Below, one piece after another: positions 1 through 7,461 of a stretch of 9,611 bases of DNA. The position numbers and the translations under genes are program-made. Source of the stretch: an uncultured Pseudomonadota bacterium (GTDB lineage Bacteria > Myxococcota > UBA796); assembly GCA_913040875.1 (NCBI GenBank), contig CAJWHX010000101.1, forward strand, positions 1 through 9,611. The letters run 5' to 3'. Under the pieces are notes generated by a model, which was not told the DNA's origin, did not search any database, and worked only from the letters and a program-made list of their open reading frames with translations. The stretch's first letter is position 1; every line of letters begins with the position of its first letter.

Positions 1-635
1 TGAGTCACAAATGGACGAGCCGCCGCACCACCTGGAATCACCTGCATCATCGGAGTTTCAACTTCCATAAACTGACGGTCTTCAAAGAATCTACGAATGT
101 GTGAAACCACCTGAGAACGACGTCTAAAGATCTCCCTCGAAGATTCATTCACAAACAAATCTACATAGCGCTGACGGGAACGCAACTCGATGTCTGAAAA
201 TCCCTTGTGCTTATCTGGCATGGACTCAATACATTTGGATGCCAATTGGAATGAGGTCGCCTTTAGGGTAGCCTCTCCCATCTTGGTACGCATCACACCA
301 CCTTCTATACGAACCCAGTCACCCAACGATGTCGCCTTCCAAGCTGCGAAATTCTCTTCGCCCACATCATTTTTTCGAACGTAAATTTGAATAGAACCAG
401 ACCGATCTTGAACGGTTGCAAATCCAGCTTTCCCCTTGCCACGCTTCAACATCATCCGACCGGCTATCGAAAAGGCACCCTCTTCGCTTTCGAGATCTTC
501 TTTACTGCGGTCTCCGATGGTTTCTAAAACCTGAGATATGATATTGGATACAGAGATGTTGTGTGGATATGGCTCGATACCTTCGGCTCTCAATTCTGCC
601 AATCGAGCTTCTTTATCTGAATCAAATTGATACAT
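1..635 (-). CDS. lysS: Lysyl-tRNA synthetase, class II (N-terminal part, cut by window edge)
   Basis: Charges tRNA-Lys with lysine in the cytoplasm. The 211 visible residues match bacterial LysS throughout. The N-terminal OB-fold anticodon-binding domain is at about residues 53-135, with AGRMMLKRGKGKAGFATVQD at 58-77 and IQIYVRKND at 82-90. The linker RSRQRYVDL (152-160) follows, then the start of the class II catalytic domain, where motif 1 runs through RRFFEDRQFMEVETPMMQVI to PGGAAARPFVT at 201-211. The gene runs off the left edge, so motifs 2 and 3 are not seen. The start is ATG at 635-633: an in-frame TAG lies 33 bases upstream with no other ATG between, and a modest GGAAG sits 5 to 9 bases before the ATG. 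It lies 132 bases downstream of dapF on the same strand, so the lysine precursor enzyme and the lysine-charging enzyme may be co-transcribed. Family identity is seen directly; co-transcription is inference. Confidence 0.96.
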   Translation of the reverse strand, partial: MYQFDSDKEARLAELRAEGIEPYPHNISVSNIISQVLETIGDRSKEDLESEEGAFSIAGRMMLKRGKGKAGFATVQDRSGSIQIYVRKNDVGEENFAAWKATSLGDWVRIEGGVMRTKMGEATLKATSFQLASKCIESMPDKHKGFSDIELRSRQRYVDLFVNESSREIFRRRSQVVSHIRRFFEDRQFMEVETPMMQVIPGGAAARPFVT

Positions 636-682
636 GAGGCTTCCATTTGTTGACGGGTATAAAATCTAAGGGGCAATCGGTA

Positions 683-710
683 AATCTGCACCAATATATC
701 GATGCAGATT
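683..710. repeat. Perfect 8-bp inverted repeat between dapF and lysS
   Basis: AATCTGCA at 683-690 and its exact reverse complement TGCAGATT at 703-710 are separated by 12 bases, in the only substantial non-coding stretch on the left side. On the lysS-sense strand it lies 48 to 75 bases before the start codon. No run of T follows on either strand, so it does not look like a classic intrinsic terminator. An operator site or a leader hairpin is possible. No tRNA-like T-box signature was recognised. Confidence 0.55.
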
Positions 711-767
711 CCACGTTAAAGTCCAACTCTTTTATCGCAAACTCGACTTTTATGCCAGTTAAAACCC

Positions 768-1607
768 TTAGAGATGTGTCTCCATGTTTGCGACGCCTTT
801 CACAGGGCCATAAAGTCTGACACACCAAGTAGAATCGATTTCCACCTTCAACACGCCTCCAGGCATTTTCATTTCCACTTTTGCATCTACCTTACCAAGC
901 TTATGCGACACACAGGCCACCGCACAGGAAGATGTACCACTGGCCGAAGTCTCTCCTGCTCCTCGCTCCCAAATACGTATCTCTATGGTTTCTCTATCGA
1001 TAACATTCGCAAACTGAACATTGATCCGATTTGGAAACAATGGGTGTCGTTCAAGATATGCGCCCCATTCACGCCATGGGAGCTCTCCAAAGGTATGCGC
1101 ATCCTCCAGAAATACAACACAATGCGGATTGCCAATCCCCATCGTGTACGCAACCAGATGGGTACCATTCGGCATGTCGATCGATCGTCCCCACACCTTC
1201 TCTATAGTTGGAATCTCCAAGGGTTCAAAGGTCGCACCCCCCATTTCGACGTCAACCATGCCCGTTTCTCTATCCACCATACAAGACACCACATCTGTTC
1301 CTGTATCAATGGTAAACGCACTGGTGCCTTTCACTTTATTCTGCTCTACGGCCCACCACCACGCAAATATTCGTATTCCATTCCCGCTCTTCTCAGCCTT
1401 TGACCCATCTGGATTCCAAATCTGTAGCCCTATATCAGCACGTGAGGATCGTTTTGGTTCCAGTACACCGTCAGATCCAAGTCCGCGATGTCGATCGCAA
1501 ATCTGTACTACCCTTTCCGGAGTCATTTCGTTAGACTGTGACAGTAAACCATCACTCCAAACCAAATAGTCGTTCCCCAATCCATGAGCTTTCCAAAATC
1601 GCTCCAT
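768..1607 (-). CDS. dapF: Diaminopimelate epimerase-family protein with both catalytic cysteines replaced by serine
   Basis: DapF interconverts LL- and meso-diaminopimelate in lysine and peptidoglycan synthesis, using two cysteines as acid and base. At 279 residues the length is normal. Family motifs are clear: KAHGLGNDYLV (6-16), DRHRGLGSDGVL (38-49), WNPDGSKAE (64-72), GIGNPHCVVF (157-166), NVQFA (196-200), ERGAGET (214-220) and the C-terminal GPVKGVA. The motif that should read CGNGxRC is SGNGIRI, with Ser74 (codon AGC, 1388-1386) in place of the first catalytic Cys. The motif that should read ACGTG is ASGTS, with Ser223 (codon AGT, 941-939) in place of the second. Both were read directly from the bases. 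The remaining cysteines (Cys37, 109, 163, 228, 232, 263) do not sit at the catalytic positions. The start at 1607 is supported by GGAG seven bases upstream. It is probably still a DapF-fold epimerase; a slower serine enzyme, a different substrate, or loss of activity are open alternatives. Confidence 0.9.
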   Translation of the reverse strand: MERFWKAHGLGNDYLVWSDGLLSQSNEMTPERVVQICDRHRGLGSDGVLEPKRSSRADIGLQIWNPDGSKAEKSGNGIRIFAWWWAVEQNKVKGTSAFTIDTGTDVVSCMVDRETGMVDVEMGGATFEPLEIPTIEKVWGRSIDMPNGTHLVAYTMGIGNPHCVVFLEDAHTFGELPWREWGAYLERHPLFPNRINVQFANVIDRETIEIRIWERGAGETSASGTSSCAVACVSHKLGKVDAKVEMKMPGGVLKVEIDSTWCVRLYGPVKGVANMETHL

Positions 1608-1633
1608 CCAATTTCTCCATTTCGAGCTGCATC

Positions 1634-2377
1634 ATGATATTGATAGATCCACACAACCCAAATGCTGTCAAGATACATGCTCAGTTATCCCATCTTACGG
1701 ATTTATCCAAGTTCCCTCTACATGTCGTTTTTGGAGGGGATGGCTGGATGCTTCAATGCATTCGAGAATATGGGCATGACGTCCCATTCTTTGGTGTAAA
1801 TGCTGGCACACTAGGGTTTCTCTTGAACAGCAATGCGAATTTACAGCGTGTCGCAGACTGTATGGAACAACAAAATTGGCTGGTCCACAATTTCCCACTC
1901 TTAGAATTGAGTGGGACATCGTTCCATGGAAACACAATCCACGGATATGCCGTCAATGATATCTACGTGGCCCGAACAGCCGGGGTCGCAGCAAATCTGC
2001 GTATAGACATCGATGGACAGAACATCGTAGAGCGGTTGATCTGTGATGGACTCATCGCCGCTACATCTCTAGGATCCACCGCGTACTCTGCGTCAGCTGG
2101 CGGAGCTCCTGCTCACCCATTGCTGCCGGGAACCCACATCACCCCCATTTGCCCACACACTCCAAGACTACGCTCCTTTATCATTCCAAGTTCCGCAGTT
2201 GTAGACGTCACCGTTCTGCATCCAAAACGCCGTCAGTGTCAGGTAGTGGGAGATGGGTTCTCCTATGGTGAAGTGGCAAAACTCAAAGTCACCCATTCCC
2301 AAGAGACTGTTCAGATTGCCTTCTTAGAAGACAACAATTTTACAGAACGGATGGTTCGAAAAATCTTACGGGCTTAA
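1634..2377 (+). CDS. nadK: NAD kinase (short type)
   Basis: Phosphorylates NAD to NADP in the cytoplasm. From ATG at 1634 it has 247 residues, on the short side for bacteria. Motifs in order: GGDG at 34-37 with the catalytic Asp36; FGVNAGTLGFLLN (53-65), the nucleotide-binding loop; VNDI (107-110), where the family usually has NE; RLICDGLIAATSLGSTAYSA (134-153) then SAGG, the conserved second half of the site; PICPHTPRLRS (171-181); and GDG at 206-208. GGDGWML and RLICDGLIAAT resemble the short alphaproteobacterial form. The open frame extends back to an ATG at 1538, but that would put 32 non-conserved residues inside dapF on the other strand, so 1634 is preferred. Its ribosome site is weak (GAGC). 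The start is 26 bases from the divergent dapF start, and the TAA stop overlaps the stop of the convergent TPR gene. Confidence 0.93.
   Translation: MILIDPHNPNAVKIHAQLSHLTDLSKFPLHVVFGGDGWMLQCIREYGHDVPFFGVNAGTLGFLLNSNANLQRVADCMEQQNWLVHNFPLLELSGTSFHGNTIHGYAVNDIYVARTAGVAANLRIDIDGQNIVERLICDGLIAATSLGSTAYSASAGGAPAHPLLPGTHITPICPHTPRLRSFIIPSSAVVDVTVLHPKRRQCQVVGDGFSYGEVAKLKVTHSQETVQIAFLEDNNFTERMVRKILRA
1642..1671 (-). promoter_or_regulatory. Candidate dapF promoter inside the nadK coding region
   Basis: Reading the minus strand, a perfect -35 hexamer TTGACA occupies 1671-1666. Only a weak -10 (TCTATC at 1647-1642, spacing 18) follows, about 35 bases before the dapF start codon. The dapF and nadK starts are just 26 bases apart, so their promoters must lie within each other's coding sequence. 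The poor -10 keeps this tentative. Confidence 0.3.
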
Positions 2378-4317
2378 TCTCTCGGTTGCAAGAGCTCTTG
2401 AAGTCGTTTCTGACTGCGTTGCTTTGAAGAGGTAGCTCGACCATCGAGTGAGTTCCAATCCGACGTTGACATCCCCGTAGATAAGGCAAACGCCATCGTA
2501 TGAAAGTGCTCTGTTATGGCAGTTACATAGTCTCCATCACTGATGTCTTCCTCCCGTACTGGAAAAGATGCACAAGATAGTTGTTGTCCCATCGTACCCA
2601 AAAGACACACCTGATTGGATTGAACATTGATCGTGAATCCATCATTGCGCTCCTTAAAACGTGGTGATCGACTTAGAGCATCCGAAACTTGTTGATCGAG
2701 TCCACTGCCCAATGCAAACTTCACAGGCAATGCGATCTGCAATCGCCTAAATACACTCGGATCGATCTCCATGACCTTCTCGAATCGTTCGACTTGAGCA
2801 GTGGTATCACCTTGTTCCTCAAAAGCCTTCCCTTCTAGAGCCATTAGCCGAGCCTTCATCATTCGCTCTTCCACAGGTAATTGCTCTTTGGCCAACGGTG
2901 CCAACGTCAAGACTTCAGACCAATCACCCCGTTCATATGCAATCTCGGTTTCCATGGCTTTATAATACCCTTCTACACCATCAAAGGAGTCTACCTCACG
3001 AGCTTCTTCCACTGCAGCCTCAACAACACCCGACCCTAAGATAGAGACGAGTTCTGGTACCAACCAAGAGGGAACTCCCGTGAGTCCTTTGTCTAAATAT
3101 GGTCTGACAGTCGAAATCAGATAGTCCTTTTCCTGCAAGATGGTTCGAACCGTCATGGCATCCACTTCATATTCTGGTTCACCAAACCAGGATGCCCACC
3201 AATGGCGAAACCGTTCCCACCAACCTTTTGAAGCCGCCTTTTCATGTCGTCGTTCAGATAACATCTGTCTTGCAATAGTTCTCAGCAACGTGTGTGAGCC
3301 TTGTGATTGAGCGGCTGTAGTGGAAATTACGCCTCTTCTATCTGGATAATTCAAGGCTTTATCAATCTTTTCAAAAGCAGTTTGCTCCTGACCACTCACC
3401 AATAGAACGAGTGCGAACGCACCATCGACATCTGCCCTTTTTTGAAGACGCATCGCCGGATCTTCAGAAGCCAAAGAATCCAACGACCCACTAACGGCTT
3501 CGATTGCGGCATCTGCGCGGCCTTGATTCAAATACAGATTAATCAAGTTGATCCACGCCGAAACCGTAGTCCCATCTCCAGATCGTGTGGCCAGACGTGC
3601 GTATTCCTCGACTTTATCAAAGGCAAATACAGCCATGGCTGAATTGGATGCATTGCTGGCATCAACCGCAATCCCTGCGCCTGTTTCTTGTGCATGATAC
3701 AACGCTGATGAGCACGCATCCATCGATTCTTGACGTAAACCTTCCTCTCCAGCTGTTGCACAGAGAACATTCCACCCCAATGAGGCTTGCCAATTACTTT
3801 CGGACGCAATCCCTTGCTCACCCCAATATCGTGCCTCTGAAAATCGTCCCAACTTCATAAGGGGCCATCCCCGTTCTGCCAAGAGTGGATTGTACGAGGT
3901 ACCAAATCTATCTTGATAACCCCTCTGCTTTTCGTTGTAGGCGTCGATCAAACTGAGTTCTTCCTCAAACTCTCCCATGTCACCCGTGACAATACGCAAA
4001 GACCACCACCCTTCAGACTCGAGTCGCCATGGCGGATCTTCAGTGTAGTCGTAGAGAGACTCATAGATGTCTAGAGATTTCCGTAGGTGAAAAGACGCTC
4101 GAGCATAATCCCCTTCACCAAGCCAAAAGGCTCGGCCCAGTACATGATGCCCAACGTAGGACTGAGGCTGCTCTCTTAGCAATTCTTGAGCCAAACGACG
4201 AGCCGTGACCCATTCCCCTTGACCATCAGCCTGCAACACCTGATCAGCGAGCATCCCTTCGTTTGGATTCCACTCACTGGCACTGGCAATGCCAAACATA
4301 TAGACCAAAATGCTCAT
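2374..4317 (-). CDS. TPR-repeat protein, last gene of the MoxR operon
   Basis: A 647-residue protein of unknown specific function. Helical repeats of TPR type are visible at about 23-88 (LADQVLQADGQGEWVTARRL onward, then GEGDYARASFHLRKSLDIYE), near 143-172 (GRFSEARYWGEQGI), 250-282 (NQGRADAAIEAVSGSL) and 485-520 (ERFEKVMEIDP). The N-terminus MSILVYMFGIASAS resembles a very short export signal with an Ala-Ser-Ala cleavage site, but lacks the usual positive residues. A tryptophan-rich amphipathic stretch, GWWERFRHWWASWF, sits at 365-378. Two cysteines (571, 582) near the C-terminus could form a disulfide if exported. The start is ATG 4317: it overlaps the moxR stop as ATGA and has GGAAGG seven bases upstream. 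A longer frame to 4362 exists but would lie inside moxR. Large TPR proteins often accompany MoxR genes, presumably as scaffolds; that role here is inference. Confidence 0.85.
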   Translation of the reverse strand: MSILVYMFGIASASEWNPNEGMLADQVLQADGQGEWVTARRLAQELLREQPQSYVGHHVLGRAFWLGEGDYARASFHLRKSLDIYESLYDYTEDPPWRLESEGWWSLRIVTGDMGEFEEELSLIDAYNEKQRGYQDRFGTSYNPLLAERGWPLMKLGRFSEARYWGEQGIASESNWQASLGWNVLCATAGEEGLRQESMDACSSALYHAQETGAGIAVDASNASNSAMAVFAFDKVEEYARLATRSGDGTTVSAWINLINLYLNQGRADAAIEAVSGSLDSLASEDPAMRLQKRADVDGAFALVLLVSGQEQTAFEKIDKALNYPDRRGVISTTAAQSQGSHTLLRTIARQMLSERRHEKAASKGWWERFRHWWASWFGEPEYEVDAMTVRTILQEKDYLISTVRPYLDKGLTGVPSWLVPELVSILGSGVVEAAVEEAREVDSFDGVEGYYKAMETEIAYERGDWSEVLTLAPLAKEQLPVEERMMKARLMALEGKAFEEQGDTTAQVERFEKVMEIDPSVFRRLQIALPVKFALGSGLDQQVSDALSRSPRFKERNDGFTINVQSNQVCLLGTMGQQLSCASFPVREEDISDGDYVTAITEHFHTMAFALSTGMSTSDWNSLDGRATSSKQRSQKRLQELLQPRD

Positions 4318-5285
4318 CGATAAACCTTCCGCGCGCAGGTTTCCATCGGTTCTTTTAGACACTCTGCTACCACTTCCATAGCAGAATCAGCGGCTGCCCC
4401 CATCATCAGACGATGGGCAAAAATATGTGGAGCGAGAGACTCAACATCTGTTGGTGCTACATATTGACGTCCCTGAACCAAAGCCCACGCTTGCAAAGCC
4501 GGCATCGCAAGAACCAAAGATCGGGTGGAGACGCCTTGCAATGCAAGTGGATGACGACGAGTTTGATCGGCAAACTCAACCAAACACCTTTTGATGCTGT
4601 TGTCTAATTTAACGGTCTCTGCTATCCAAATTCGCAATGCCAACAACTCTTGCACGCTCACCTTCGGAACGTCTATGGACGTTCCTCGTTTAATATCAGC
4701 AAAATTCACGAGCAAATCCAACTCATCTTTAGTAGAAATGTGCGTCATTCGAATTTTAAAGAGAAAGCGATCAAGTTGCGCAGTGGGCAGTGGAAAGGTA
4801 CCAGCCAAATCCAATGGGTTTTGGGTAGCGATCACAAAAAACAATTCGCTAAGAGAATGCGTTGTATTGTCGATGGTACACTGTTTTTCACCCATGGCTT
4901 CCAATAAAGCAGACTGGACCTTTGGAGAGGTCCTGTTGATTTCATCAGCGAGCAAAATATGGGTAAATACTGGTCCCGGTCGAAACTCAAAACTTCGAGC
5001 ATCTGGATCGAATATGGTGGTCCCAGTGACATCAGAGGGCAATAAATCTGGTGTAAATTGAACGCGGCGCATTGACTCATGTCGGGTTTCTTCTGACAGA
5101 ATAGACTCTCCAAGTGCTTTGGCCAAAGTCGTTTTCCCTGAACCGGGGTAATCTTCAAGCAATACGTGCCCATCTGAGAGCAACGCTACAATTAGCAGGT
5201 CAATGACTTCATTTCGCCCTACGATCGACGCCCTAAGTCGTTTCTGCAATCGACCAATGATCTCTGCCGCTGTTTGTACGTTCAT
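4314..5285 (-). CDS. MoxR-family AAA+ ATPase
   Basis: A cytoplasmic AAA+ ATPase of 323 residues, thought in this family to act as a chaperone-like motor in assembling or activating partner protein complexes. Seen directly: Walker A DYPGSGKTT (45-53), the PDLLPSDVTG loop (79-88), the FRPGP insert (101-105), Walker B ILLADEIN (110-117), sensor 1 ATQNP (153-157), the LDRF arginine-finger region (171-174) and sensor 2 GVSTR (251-255). Walker A has DYPG where most MoxR proteins have GVPG. All catalytic elements are present, so it should be active. The start at 5285 has an excellent ribosome site, AAGGAG seven bases upstream, 34 bases after the transglutaminase gene stop. Its stop overlaps the TPR gene start by 4 bases, indicating translational coupling. 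Its partners are inferred to be the DUF58 and transglutaminase-like proteins encoded just upstream. Confidence 0.95.
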   Translation of the reverse strand: MNVQTAAEIIGRLQKRLRASIVGRNEVIDLLIVALLSDGHVLLEDYPGSGKTTLAKALGESILSEETRHESMRRVQFTPDLLPSDVTGTTIFDPDARSFEFRPGPVFTHILLADEINRTSPKVQSALLEAMGEKQCTIDNTTHSLSELFFVIATQNPLDLAGTFPLPTAQLDRFLFKIRMTHISTKDELDLLVNFADIKRGTSIDVPKVSVQELLALRIWIAETVKLDNSIKRCLVEFADQTRRHPLALQGVSTRSLVLAMPALQAWALVQGRQYVAPTDVESLAPHIFAHRLMMGAAADSAMEVVAECLKEPMETCARKVYR

Positions 5286-5319
5286 TTTAACACTCCTTGA
5301 GTCTGTAAATTCAGTGCCT

Positions 5320-7461
5320 TCATTTGGAGGCCCATGGGCTAAATGGGTTTAACCATCCAATCCATCTCCATCCTGTGGTATTCTCAACAATCTCGCTTGC
5401 CAAACGGTTTCGATACTGTAGCAATTCAGAACCATCCGTCTGTTCCTGTCCAAATACGTGCCCCACTTGTGCCCACACAATCAGCGTAAAGCTTGGGCAT
5501 TCAGTATGAATACGAGCCGCAAACTGCTCTGGGCTCTCCCCTTTTCTACGAGTCCAACCCTGCTCTGACAGCGCATCCAGTGCGGAAACGTACACCCAAT
5601 ATGGGGTCGACTGGCGCAGGTACGTCAATCGGCGACGCACTTTATGAACGGCCAACCAAAGGACTATAGACATCAGCATAAAGGTAAAACCGTTCAGCAA
5701 CACTCCCCGATATTGATTCCATAAAGCGCGCCAATTGATGGCACGTCGAAACTGCGAGTCAGGTTCTGCTCGGGCCAATTCTTCAAGAGCATCGAGGATC
5801 TCCATATCGGGACCATCACCCATTTCGTCTAGAACCGTTTGAGGTGCGATATCCAAAATGACCCAGCCCAGTTCTTCAACGTACAATTCCGGCCAAGAGT
5901 GCGCATCATTTGCCAGAACCAAAATCGCCGACCCTTTCTGTTGCTCTGCCGGAGTCGCATACCCCACACCCACACGTGCAGGAATCCCAAGGGCTCTCCA
6001 TAAAAACACCGCGGCATGAGACGTGTGCACGCAATACCCGGTAAGCTGTGCGTGCGGACCAAAGAGAAATTCTCCTGTGGGATCAGAGGCCTTTTCATGA
6101 CGCTCGGACATCGTATACTTGGTTTGCTCATCCAAATACAACTTGATGGCAAATGCTTGAGCCACCAGATTGTCTCTATACTCTTCCGGAAGTTTGACGA
6201 CAATAGACTCTGCCAATTCTAAATAACGACGATCTTTTGGACGACCTGTCAAATGCGCCCAGTACTCATTGGACCATTCAGGATTGCCAATGTGCATGTC
6301 TAGAAATTGCTCATACCCGATGTTCAAAGCGGAAGATTTCGACCGATATGTTCGATTGAATCGTCCAGGTCTAGGATTGACTGTTGGTGTATAGTAGACC
6401 CCTGTCTCTAAGATAAATGGCGACGTATGCTGCGTGAGCAACGCCACATCCGCCAATACCGTTTTACGATAGGCATCTCGCGATGGTGGTGGCATAAAGG
6501 TGATCTCAGACTCGGGAAACCCTCGCGGCGCATTGTACGGAATCTCTGGATCTGTAGGTGCCACAAGGCGCAATCCATTGTATTGACTCTGGATCTCTTG
6601 TCTGAAATAAAAGGTTTCATTGGCTGGTGTGTAATCATCCCCCAACAACACCACGGCAACAGGCTGAGGCTGACCTTGTGATCCGGATTGCTTTTCTTCC
6701 TGTCCACTGTTGACCGTTTGTTCATTTTCGTCTGGCTGCCCAGAACCACCTGAGCCTGACGACTGTTCACCATCCTGTTGACCACCGTTCAATATATCTT
6801 CAAGCTGCTGTGGTGGCGGAGGGGTCTCCATCTCCAAAGGATCTACAAAAATGAGCGTCAGAAGCGCCAATATGGGAAACACAACAACCGACGCATGCCG
6901 ACGATTGGACTGTTCAAAAACGGTTAAGACACTGAGCAACGTTGCCAGAGAAGCACCGATGATCCCCAGAGCCATAGATGGTTCTAGTCCGATTGACCAA
7001 GCCAAATCACTGAGCCACAAGGGGCGCATGATGATTTTGTATTGATGCGGAAAAAACACGACGGCTGTACCAAGGGCAATGAGTGCCAGCTCGATAAAGA
7101 ACCACGCAGCTTGACGTTTGGCAAGGACACGCAGCAACAAGACAAACCCACCAAAACCAATCCCCGACCATAAGACTGTATCCAACCACAGTGCTCCCAC
7201 TGCACCAAAAACGGATGGCACTATCGACCACTCTATCAAGAGATACTCGAGTGTAAACAACACCATCGTCAACAGAACAGCCATCGCGCCCAGAATCCGA
7301 AACCTCAGATCGATCCAAACCTTCCACTCTGCTGCTATAATGGCTAGCCATGAAGACACTACGGCAACAAATAAACCCGTCTGATTAAACACTGTCCAAA
7401 AAACAGACAGCACGACAGGTACCATCGTCATCATCCGAATGAAGGTGGTAAAATGTTTCAC
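5320..7461 (-). CDS. Membrane-anchored transglutaminase-like (cysteine protease-fold) protein
   Basis: A 713-residue membrane protein of the family with an N-terminal multi-span region, a transglutaminase core and a C-terminal tail. Roughly seven or eight hydrophobic segments lie between residues 12 and 206. A low-complexity linker rich in Gly, Ser, Gln and Glu spans about 212-266. The transglutaminase core follows, with its triad intact: Cys477 in LTGYCVHTSHAAVFLWRALG, His521 in NDAHSWPELYV and Asp537 in GWVILDIAP. A further membrane segment is at 588-606, then a hydrophilic C-terminal region. By analogy the catalytic domain faces the periplasm or outside. The substrate is unknown; such domains can act as proteases, amidases or cross-linking enzymes. 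The start codon is GTG (7461-7459), overlapping the DUF58 stop as GTGA, with AAGGG six bases upstream. It is the second gene of the operon. Confidence 0.92.
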   Translation of the reverse strand: MKHFTTFIRMMTMVPVVLSVFWTVFNQTGLFVAVVSSWLAIIAAEWKVWIDLRFRILGAMAVLLTMVLFTLEYLLIEWSIVPSVFGAVGALWLDTVLWSGIGFGGFVLLLRVLAKRQAAWFFIELALIALGTAVVFFPHQYKIIMRPLWLSDLAWSIGLEPSMALGIIGASLATLLSVLTVFEQSNRRHASVVVFPILALLTLIFVDPLEMETPPPPQQLEDILNGGQQDGEQSSGSGGSGQPDENEQTVNSGQEEKQSGSQGQPQPVAVVLLGDDYTPANETFYFRQEIQSQYNGLRLVAPTDPEIPYNAPRGFPESEITFMPPPSRDAYRKTVLADVALLTQHTSPFILETGVYYTPTVNPRPGRFNRTYRSKSSALNIGYEQFLDMHIGNPEWSNEYWAHLTGRPKDRRYLELAESIVVKLPEEYRDNLVAQAFAIKLYLDEQTKYTMSERHEKASDPTGEFLFGPHAQLTGYCVHTSHAAVFLWRALGIPARVGVGYATPAEQQKGSAILVLANDAHSWPELYVEELGWVILDIAPQTVLDEMGDGPDMEILDALEELARAEPDSQFRRAINWRALWNQYRGVLLNGFTFMLMSIVLWLAVHKVRRRLTYLRQSTPYWVYVSALDALSEQGWTRRKGESPEQFAARIHTECPSFTLIVWAQVGHVFGQEQTDGSELLQYRNRLASEIVENTTGWRWIGWLNPFSPWASK

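Noticed and set aside
774..1403. Plus-strand open frame of 209 codons opposite dapF
   Set aside because: Antisense to a clear DapF; the translation shows no family motif and is rich in His, Arg and Ser as shadows often are.
1021..1569. Second plus-strand open frame opposite dapF
   Set aside because: No recognisable domain, no ribosome site, fully inside dapF.
1538..1633. N-terminal extension of nadK back to an earlier ATG
   Set aside because: It would add 32 unconserved residues antisense to dapF; NAD kinase homology begins after the ATG at 1634.
2389..2400. 12-base palindrome CAAGAGCTCTTG just after the nadK stop
   Set aside because: It encodes part of the conserved-frame C-terminus of the TPR protein and has no loop or U-run, so it is unlikely to be a terminator.
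4318..4362. Longer start for the TPR gene
   Set aside because: It would overlap moxR by 49 bases; the ATG at 4317 has GGAAGG at ideal spacing and a classic ATGA overlap.
4591..5061. Plus-strand open frame of 156 codons opposite moxR
   Set aside because: Shadow of the AAA+ coding sequence with no motif of its own.
5330..5339. 10-base palindrome GCCCATGGGC near the end of the transglutaminase gene
   Set aside because: Too short, without a loop, and inside coding sequence; likely chance.
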